Shown piece after piece: positions 1 to 4,040 of a DNA stretch of 5,221 nucleotides. The notes beneath the pieces are model-generated. The model searched no databases, was not told the DNA's origin, and worked only from the letters and a program-made list of their open reading frames with translations. The stretch lies in assembly GCA_023386255.1 (NCBI GenBank), contig JAEWKB010000019.1, forward strand, positions 1-5,221, given 5' to 3'. How positions within the stretch are numbered: position 1 is the stretch's first letter; the number at the start of each line of letters is the position of its first letter. Source of the stretch: Bacteroidota bacterium. Lineage in GTDB: Bacteria; Bacteroidota; Bacteroidia; Flavobacteriales; Flavobacteriaceae. Position numbers and translations under genes: made by a program.

Positions 1-1
1 A

Positions 2-760
2 GATACCATAGTACGATCTGTTCGTAAAGGCACTTATAATAATGAAAAGCTCCAGGAGTATTATGACAGCCGCTATTTGACATTGAAAAAAGGAATGACA
101 TCTAAGATTGATTTTGAAACCCTTGACAAAAAATTGCAGCAAACAGCTTTTGATTTTGTGACAAAATATCCTGATTCCTACGTTTCAGTAACCTTAATAA
201 AAAAAATGGCCGCGTCAGGAAAGGTCCAATTTTCTGAAGTTAAAAAATACTATAACGGGCTTACTGCAAAAATGAAAAAAACGCCTGAAGGCCTGGAAAT
301 TGCCGATGCAATTGCAAAAGCGGAATCTCCTGCGGCCGTAGGAAAACCTGCTCCTGACTTTACAGCACCAACGCCAGATGGTAAAATGGTTTCATTAAAA
401 CAGTCTATGGGTAAGGTTACCATTATAGATTTTTGGGCCTCATGGTGTGGCCCTTGCCGCAAAGAGAACCCAAATGTAGTGGCCCTGTATAATGATTTTC
501 ATTCAAAGGGGCTTAATATAATCAGTGTATCACTGGACAGGCCGGGACAGGCAGATAAATGGAAACAGGCCATTGCTGCCGACAGGCTGAATTGGACAAA
601 TGTATCTAACCTTAAGGAATGGGAAGACCCAATTGCTAAACAATATGCGGTTACAGGCATACCTGCTACCTTTATACTTGATGAAAAAGGTACTGTTGTA
701 GCCTGTGACCTGCGAGGGGCAGAATTAAGGGCAGCGGTAAGCCAGATGCTGAATAAGTAG
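2..760 (+). CDS. TlpA/ResA-like thiol-disulfide oxidoreductase (5' end outside window)
   Basis: The frame is open to the left edge, so only the last 252 residues are visible. A TTG at 77 is in frame but is not a convincing start, because coding sequence continues upstream of it. Residues 1 to about 110 form a charged, mostly helical region. From about residue 113 a VGKPAPDF entry motif begins an AhpC/TSA-Redoxin type thioredoxin fold. It carries WASWCGPCRKE (active-site Cys149 and Cys152, bases 446-457) and the cis-proline loop GIPATF (Pro221). Bacteroidota proteins of this kind usually have an N-terminal signal or lipoprotein peptide and a DUF4369 domain, and act outside the cytoplasmic membrane in disulfide reduction; both would lie outside the window. 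The gene ends at TAG 758-760, 18 bases before a strong terminator, so it is the last gene of its unit. The exact substrate cannot be told. Confidence 0.93.
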   Translation, partial: DTIVRSVRKGTYNNEKLQEYYDSRYLTLKKGMTSKIDFETLDKKLQQTAFDFVTKYPDSYVSVTLIKKMAASGKVQFSEVKKYYNGLTAKMKKTPEGLEIADAIAKAESPAAVGKPAPDFTAPTPDGKMVSLKQSMGKVTIIDFWASWCGPCRKENPNVVALYNDFHSKGLNIISVSLDRPGQADKWKQAIAADRLNWTNVSNLKEWEDPIAKQYAVTGIPATFILDEKGTVVACDLRGAELRAAVSQMLNK

Positions 761-778
761 ATATAGCTTTGATACACT

Positions 779-801
779 AAATCTCCCGACGGGAGATTTT
801 T
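779..801 (+). terminator. Rho-independent terminator of the oxidoreductase gene
   Basis: The 9-bp perfect stem AAATCTCCC (779-787) / GGGAGATTT (791-799) has a GAC triloop, and the T-run continues to 801. It begins 18 bases after the upstream stop codon and separates that gene from the tRNA unit. The stem is symmetric but the reverse strand also ends in A/T, so some bidirectional action is possible. Confidence 0.9.
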
Positions 802-857
802 ATTTTGTTATGTTACAGACGGTTAAAGAATATCGCCCAAAATAGGAGTAAATATGT

Positions 858-887
858 TTGTTTACTTAAAAAACAGTCCTATATTTG
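858..887 (+). promoter_or_regulatory. Bacteroidota sigma-A type promoter for tRNA-Tyr
   Basis: A -33 element TTG (858-860) is followed after 19 bases by TATATTTG (880-887), an exact match to the TAnnTTTG -7 consensus of this phylum. Transcription would begin near 892-895, giving a leader of about 27 bases before the mature tRNA 5' end. Element sequence, spacing and position upstream of a stable RNA all agree. Confidence 0.82.
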
Positions 888-902
888 CAACCGCAATAGC
901 GA

Positions 903-920
903 AAAAGCTCACAAGCTTTT
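903..920 (+). other. Leader hairpin abutting the tRNA 5' end
   Basis: The inverted repeat AAAAGCT (903-909) / AGCTTTT (914-920) with loop CACA ends exactly one base before the first tRNA nucleotide. In the precursor it would stack next to the acceptor stem at the RNase P cleavage site. No function is demonstrated; it may be an incidental structure. Confidence 0.4.
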
Positions 921-1001
921 GGGGAGATACTCAAGCGGCCAACGAGGACGGACTGTAAATCCGTTGGGAAACCTTCGCAGGTTCGAATCCTGCTCTCCCC
1001 A
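921..1001 (+). tRNA. tRNA-Tyr, anticodon GTA
   Basis: A complete class II cloverleaf can be drawn. The acceptor stem is GGGGAGA (921-927) with TCTCCCC (994-1000) and discriminator A at 1001. The D stem is CTC (930-932) with GAG (944-946). The anticodon stem is ACGGA (948-952) with TCCGT (960-964), with loop CTGTAAA and anticodon GTA at 955-957. A long variable arm of about 12 nt (965-976) is typical of bacterial tyrosine tRNAs. The T stem is GCAGG (977-981) with CCTGC (989-993), with loop TTCGAAT. The 3' CCA is not encoded (A is followed by CG), so it must be added by the nucleotidyltransferase. The gene is transcribed alone, between its own promoter and terminator. Confidence 0.97.
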
Positions 1002-1058
1002 CGAAAAGGGTTAAAATGAGGAAAATCTAGCTTTTCCAAATTTTTTAAAAAACTGTGT

Positions 1059-1092
1059 AAAACCTGCAAAATCAATGATTGCAGGTTTTTTT
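1059..1092 (+). terminator. Rho-independent terminator of the tRNA-Tyr transcript
   Basis: The 11-bp perfect stem AAAACCTGCAA (1059-1069) / TTGCAGGTTTT (1079-1089) has a 9-nt loop and runs into a seven-T tract (1086-1092). It lies 58 bases downstream of the tRNA 3' end, so the primary transcript carries a trailer that must be trimmed. Confidence 0.9.
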
Positions 1093-1275
1093 ATTTCCCT
1101 GCAATTCATCAGAATTTATAAAAAGGCACAAAAGTTTTGTGGCAGAATCGTGGCACATTTCGCCTTGAAGATACGGCTATAAAGGAAAGTTAATATTAAA
1201 ACTTTGTAATTCAGCAGTAGCTCCGGCAACAGAAACAACATTAAACTTTTTTAAAAAAAAAATTTACAAAATTAA
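1093..1275. other. Non-coding gap between tRNA-Tyr terminator and ars promoter
   Basis: No gene-length reading frame is present on either strand. The stretch holds a palindrome and GTGGCA repeats (listed separately), a poly-A/T tract near 1246-1260, and an A/T-rich run into the ars promoter. On the minus strand 1177-1263 is open for 29 codons and reads like ordinary protein sequence ending at a TAG, but it has no start and is too short to call. Confidence 0.6.
1125..1156. repeat. Palindrome with adjoining GTGGCA direct repeats
   Basis: CACAAAA (1127-1133), a single central G, then TTTTGTG (1135-1141) make a perfect 7-bp inverted repeat. It overlaps GTGGCA at 1139-1144, which recurs as GTGGCAC at 1150-1156, 11 bases away and hence about one helical turn. 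The reverse-complement half also sits in GGCACAAAA at 1125-1133. This arrangement resembles a protein-binding site such as a recombinase or regulator site. What binds is unknown. Confidence 0.4.
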
Positions 1276-1305
1276 TTGACGTAAGCAACTTATATTGTAA
1301 TATTG
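1276..1305 (+). promoter_or_regulatory. Promoter of the ars operon
   Basis: TTG (1276-1278) followed after 19 bases by TAATATTG (1298-1305) matches the Bacteroidota TTG / TAnnTTTG promoter with one mismatch in the -7 element. The predicted start of transcription is around 1310-1313, leaving an untranslated leader of only about 11-14 A/T-rich bases before the arsR ATG. The -7 element occupies the right-central part of the operator palindrome, so repressor binding would block polymerase directly. Confidence 0.65.
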
Positions 1306-1313
1306 CAATATAA
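1290..1313. promoter_or_regulatory. Probable ArsR operator (24-bp palindrome)
   Basis: TTATATTG (1290-1297) is the exact reverse complement of CAATATAA (1306-1313). The centre, AATATT (1299-1304), is itself palindromic about the same axis, so 11 of 12 base pairs are symmetric; only T1298/G1305 mismatch. The size and dyad symmetry fit a dimeric winged-helix ArsR/SmtB repressor. It ends 10 bases before the arsR start codon and covers the -7 element, fitting autorepression relieved by arsenite. Confidence 0.72.
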
Positions 1314-1323
1314 TAATAAAAAA

Positions 1324-1656
1324 ATGGGAGCAACTAAAACCGATCATTTTACGGATAATCAAAATGAACTGGCTGTCTTAGCCAAAGCTTTGGGACATCC
1401 TGCACGAATAGCCATAATAGAATACCTTATGAAGGTTGATACCTGCATTTGCGGTGACATAGTAAATGAAATGCCTTTAGCTCAGCCCACTGTTTCACAG
1501 CACTTAAAAGAACTTAAGAATGAAGGGCTTATAAAAGGAAATATCGAAGGCACTGCTATTTGCTATTGCATTAATGAGGCAGGATTTGAAAAAATTAAAG
1601 GGTTCTTTCACCATATCACTGAGTATACAGAAAAGAAAAAAGCAAGCTGCTGCTAA
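1324..1656 (+). CDS. arsR: ArsR-family arsenite-responsive repressor
   Basis: The 110-residue product is a single ArsR/SmtB winged-helix domain of normal length. The core runs from LAKALGHPARIAIIEYL (about residues 19-35) through the recognition helix QPTVSQHLKELKNEGLI (54-70) to the beta-wing. Cys41 and Cys43 lie in TCICGD, which corresponds to the ELCVCDL As(III)-binding motif of classical ArsR proteins. Further cysteines are Cys80 and Cys82 in the wing (AICYCI) and a C-terminal Cys109-Cys110 pair. ATG 1324 is preferred over the in-frame TTG at 1303, because the latter lies inside the operator/-7 region and upstream of the predicted transcript start. An A-rich tract in place of a Shine-Dalgarno precedes it. 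The gene is first in a four-gene co-directional operon and should repress it by binding the palindrome at 1290-1313. Inducer specificity (As(III), possibly Sb(III)) is inferred from context. Confidence 0.94.
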   Translation: MGATKTDHFTDNQNELAVLAKALGHPARIAIIEYLMKVDTCICGDIVNEMPLAQPTVSQHLKELKNEGLIKGNIEGTAICYCINEAGFEKIKGFFHHITEYTEKKKASCC

Positions 1657-1672
1657 TACTAATAATAATCTT

Positions 1673-2149
1673 ATGAAACTATCAGAAATTAAAACGTACT
1701 TAAGTTCGGTAGAGACATTATCCTTTCAGCTTCCTGATGGGTCATATGTCCCGGAAAACTTCCACGTTACAGAAGTGGGATTAATTACTAAAGATTTTAT
1801 TGACTGCGGAGGCACGATCCGAAAGGAGACTGTTGTCAATTTTCAGCTATGGGAAGATTCAAGTGATGCAGACCACAGGCTGAAACCGGAAAAGCTATTG
1901 AAAATTATTGATTTATCCGAGAAGGTTTTAGGCATAGGCAATTATGAAATTGAAGTTGAATATCAGGACCTAACTATAGGAAAGTATGAACTTGGCTTTG
2001 ACGGCAGAGTTTTTTTGCTTCTGAACAAACAGACCACATGCCTTGCCTCAGACCAGTGCGGCGTTTCAATTGAAAAGAAAAAAGTGGCACTTTCAGAAAT
2101 TGCTGCCAAAAGTGGCAACAGCTGCACCCCCGGCGGAAGCTGCTGCTAA
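1673..2149 (+). CDS. DUF6428-type protein of the ars operon
   Basis: The 158-residue product resembles the DUF6428 proteins I know as companions of arsR in flavobacterial arsenic operons; this recognition is from memory, not a search. No signal peptide or membrane segment is visible, so it is probably cytoplasmic. A predicted alpha/beta domain (about 1-120) includes VPENFHVTEVGLI (26-38), DCGGTIR (44-50) and VVNFQLW (54-60). A cysteine-rich end follows: Cys123 and Cys129 in a CX5C arrangement, then Cys151 and Cys157-Cys158 in CX5CC. Together with Cys45 this makes six cysteines, and the chain ends Ser-Cys-Cys as ArsR does. The start is ATG 1673, 16 bases after arsR; the frame is open further upstream but only by reading through the end of arsR. 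Biochemical function is unknown. Binding As(III) or passing it to ArsR or Acr3 is my inference. Confidence 0.85.
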   Translation: MKLSEIKTYLSSVETLSFQLPDGSYVPENFHVTEVGLITKDFIDCGGTIRKETVVNFQLWEDSSDADHRLKPEKLLKIIDLSEKVLGIGNYEIEVEYQDLTIGKYELGFDGRVFLLLNKQTTCLASDQCGVSIEKKKVALSEIAAKSGNSCTPGGSCC

Positions 2150-2165
2150 CCATAATAATAATATC

Positions 2166-2780
2166 ATGCTTTATCCGGAAATAACAAGTATAACGAGAAG
2201 CTTCAGTTCTGATAATATTTCAGAAGAACGTAAAGAGGTGCTTAAGCCTTTAATTGACTTTATACAGGCCAAAGCTATAAATCAGGAGGAGATTAGGCTT
2301 AACCTGATTTGTACGCACAACTCTCGCAGGAGCCACCTTGCACAGGTCTGGGCACAGGCAGCGGCTGCACACTTCCACATTCCAGGGGTCTCTTGTTACT
2401 CGGGCGGAACAGAGGCAACGGCCATGTTTCCGGTTGTTGCTGATACCTTGAGGACGTCAGGTTTCAAGATTCAGACACTCTCTACCGGAAGTAACCCTGT
2501 ATATGCAGTAAAATATTCAGAAAACCAGCACCCCGTAATCGCTTTTTCTAAAACATATTATGACGATTTTAATCCTGAAGATGGCTTTGCAGCCATAATG
2601 ACCTGTTCGCAGGCAGATGGCGGATGCCCTTTTATATCGGGTGCTGAAAAGCGGATAGCTATTACTTATGAAGACCCGAAAGAATTTGATAATACACCGC
2701 AGCAAGCGGAAGAGTATTATGAGCGCAGCCGCCAGATTGCTGAGGAAATGTTTTATGTTTTTTCCCAAATTAAAAAATAA
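2166..2780 (+). CDS. arsC: Thioredoxin-coupled type arsenate reductase (LMW-PTP fold)
   Basis: The 204-residue protein has the phosphotyrosine-phosphatase I fold. The P-loop is [10 protein letters not shown], a CX5R motif with nucleophile Cys49 and Arg55. A second cysteine pair, Cys147 and Cys154 in [11 protein letters not shown], has the 7-residue spacing of Cys82/Cys89 in the pI258-type ArsC. The general-acid DP motif is Asp170-Pro171. This complete triad supports reduction of arsenate to arsenite with thioredoxin recycling, more than phosphatase activity, although such proteins are often labelled protein-tyrosine phosphatases. The chain is longer than the roughly 130 residues of pI258 ArsC, with about 40 extra N-terminal residues before the P-loop and an insertion in the middle. 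ATG 2166 lies 16 bases after the previous stop and behind the same TAATAATAAT tract seen before the DUF6428 gene. It ends 2 bases before the exporter gene. Confidence 0.92.
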   Translation: MLYPEITSITRSFSSDNISEERKEVLKPLIDFIQAKAINQEEIRLNLICTHNSRRSHLAQVWAQAAAAHFHIPGVSCYSGGTEATAMFPVVADTLRTSGFKIQTLSTGSNPVYAVKYSENQHPVIAFSKTYYDDFNPEDGFAAIMTCSQADGGCPFISGAEKRIAITYEDPKEFDNTPQQAEEYYERSRQIAEEMFYVFSQIKK

Positions 2781-2782
2781 GT

Positions 2783-3853
2783 ATGTCTGCAAACAATTGC
2801 GCCCCTGCCGCCGATAGAAAAAAACTTGGTTTCTTAGATCGTTACCTCACTTTGTGGATTTTCCTTGCAATGGCTATAGGTGTAGCACTTGGCTACCTGC
2901 TACCGTCAAGCAGTGACTTTATCAACTCCTTTTCACACGGGACTACCAATATCCCCCTCGCCATAGGATTGATCCTGATGATGTACCCGCCCTTAGCAAA
3001 GGTCAATTATAGCAAAATGGGTGAGGTCTTTTCAAATACTAAAGTTTTAGGTGCCTCCCTGCTGCTAAATTGGATTATTGGGCCGATCCTCATGTTTGCC
3101 CTAGCGCTATTATTCCTCAAAGGTTATCCCGAATACATGATTGGAGTTATCCTTATCGGCTTGGCACGTTGTATCGCAATGATAGTAGTATGGAATGACC
3201 TTGCCGATGGTAACCGTGAATATGCTGCGGGACTTATTGCACTCAATAGTATCTTCCAGGTATTCCTATATAGCGTATATGCATATATCTTTATCACAGT
3301 ACTTCCCCCTTATTTCGGCTATGACGGCTTTGCAGTAGAAATCAGTATTGGGCAAATCGCTGAAAGTGTTGGTATTTACCTAGGCATACCCTTTGCCCTC
3401 GGTATCATAAGCCGATATACTCTAATTAAACTTAAGGGTCTTGAATGGTTCCAGACGAAATACATATCAATTATTTCACCAATCACCTTAACAGCTCTAC
3501 TGTTTACGATAGTAATAATGTTTAGCCTTAAAGGTGAGCTTATTGTGCAGATACCTATGGATGTTGTCAGGATTGCAATACCCTTGGTAATCTACTTTAC
3601 GATTATGTTTGTGATAAGCTTTTTCACAGGACGCTTCTTTGGTGCCGACTATTCAAAAAGCACTTCAATAGCTTTTACTGCTACAGGAAATAATTTTGAA
3701 CTTGCTATTGCGGTCGCCATAGGTGTGTTTGGTATCAATAGCGGGCAAGCATTTGCAGGGGTTATAGGTCCGTTAGTAGAAGTCCCGGCTCTAATCACTT
3801 TAGTTAACCTCGCATTCTGGTTCAGGAAGAAATACTTTTTAGAAAAACATTAA
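2783..3853 (+). CDS. arsB: ACR3-family arsenite efflux transporter
   Basis: The 356-residue inner-membrane protein has about ten hydrophobic segments, from [17 protein letters not shown] (24-40) to the final [20 protein letters not shown] (328-347), the usual size and topology of Acr3. Hallmarks are [13 protein letters not shown] with Cys130, the conserved cysteine of the fourth membrane helix required in characterised Acr3 proteins, and [14 protein letters not shown] with Glu306 in the ninth. It exports As(III) driven by the proton gradient; no partner ATPase (ArsA) gene is in the window. Acr3 is unrelated to E. coli ArsB, although the symbol arsB is commonly used for it. ATG 2783 follows the arsC stop by 2 bases, indicating translational coupling. 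A short polar N-terminus contains the only other cysteine, Cys6. It is the last intact gene of the operon. Confidence 0.97.
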   Translation: MSANNCAPAADRKKLGFLDRYLTLWIFLAMAIGVALGYLLPSSSDFINSFSHGTTNIPLAIGLILMMYPPLAKVNYSKMGEVFSNTKVLGASLLLNWIIGPILMFALALLFLKGYPEYMIGVILIGLARCIAMIVVWNDLADGNREYAAGLIALNSIFQVFLYSVYAYIFITVLPPYFGYDGFAVEISIGQIAESVGIYLGIPFALGIISRYTLIKLKGLEWFQTKYISIISPITLTALLFTIVIMFSLKGELIVQIPMDVVRIAIPLVIYFTIMFVISFFTGRFFGADYSKSTSIAFTATGNNFELAIAVAIGVFGINSGQAFAGVIGPLVEVPALITLVNLAFWFRKKYFLEKH

Positions 3854-3865
3854 AAGTATGTTTTT
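3843..3865 (+). terminator. Weak A/T hairpin spanning the acr3 stop codon
   Basis: AAAAACAT (3843-3850) pairs with ATGTTTTT (3858-3865) across a 7-nt loop that contains the TAA stop. The stem has only one G-C pair and no T-run beyond the stem, so it would be a poor intrinsic terminator. No better one is visible downstream before the convergent gene. Confidence 0.22.
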
Positions 3866-4023
3866 AAAGAGGATATAATTGCGCAGCTTAAGCAAAAAGG
3901 TCTTGAGAGTGCGGGCGGGCAGCTATCTCCCTACAGAACTTTTTGGCAATGCAGCTTTCTTCATTTTTAAAACATAGCATTATTGCTGGTAGGAGGGTTT
4001 TTAGTTGGGTTTGGCGCACGAAC
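3863..4023 (+). pseudogene. Fragment of a YeeE/YedE-family membrane protein gene
   Basis: Three consecutive stretches read as one protein if two frame changes are allowed. Bases 3863-3931 give a segment with IAQLKQKGLESAGGQLSP. Bases 3933-3971 in the next frame give TELFGNAAFFIFK. Bases 3971-4023, back in the first frame, give NIALLLVGGFLVGFGAR. The last part matches the membrane motif of YeeE/YedE-family (sulfur-compound transport-like) proteins, in which GFGAR is followed by an AGGCTSGH-type motif. Here similarity stops right after GFGAR and the motif is absent. The frame moves by an extra base near 3932 and a missing base near 3970, which cancel. Both ends of the gene are missing. It is co-directional with acr3, starts within about 10 bases of its stop, and stops about 18 bases before the end of the minus-strand ATPase gene. 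Identification is from memory of the family. Confidence 0.72.
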
Positions 4024-4040
4024 TGACATTAGCCTAGCCT

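Noticed and set aside
805..1014. Plus-strand open frame across the tRNA promoter and tRNA-Tyr
   Set aside because: It overlaps the terminator-promoter region and the whole tRNA gene, and its product is not protein-like.
866..1075. Minus-strand open frame over the tRNA-Tyr gene
   Set aside because: Antisense of a tRNA and its flanks; coding potential is an artefact of the RNA gene.
1125..1156. Considered as part of a CRISPR or tandem repeat array
   Set aside because: Only two direct GTGGCA copies and one short palindrome, with no regular repeat-spacer pattern.
1177..1263. Minus-strand open stretch reading like a protein C-terminus (contains SVAGATAELQSF, ends TAG)
   Set aside because: Only 29 codons, preceded by an in-frame stop and a homopolymer-rich tract, with no start and no recognisable family; could be a tiny gene relic but cannot be supported.
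1303..1323. Alternative upstream TTG start for arsR
   Set aside because: It falls inside the operator and -7 element, ahead of the expected transcript start; ATG 1324 gives a normal-length ArsR.
4000..4040. Possible terminator for the minus-strand ATPase (repeated AGCCT units)
   Set aside because: The AGCCT copies are direct, not inverted, and no stem with a T-run on the minus strand could be drawn.
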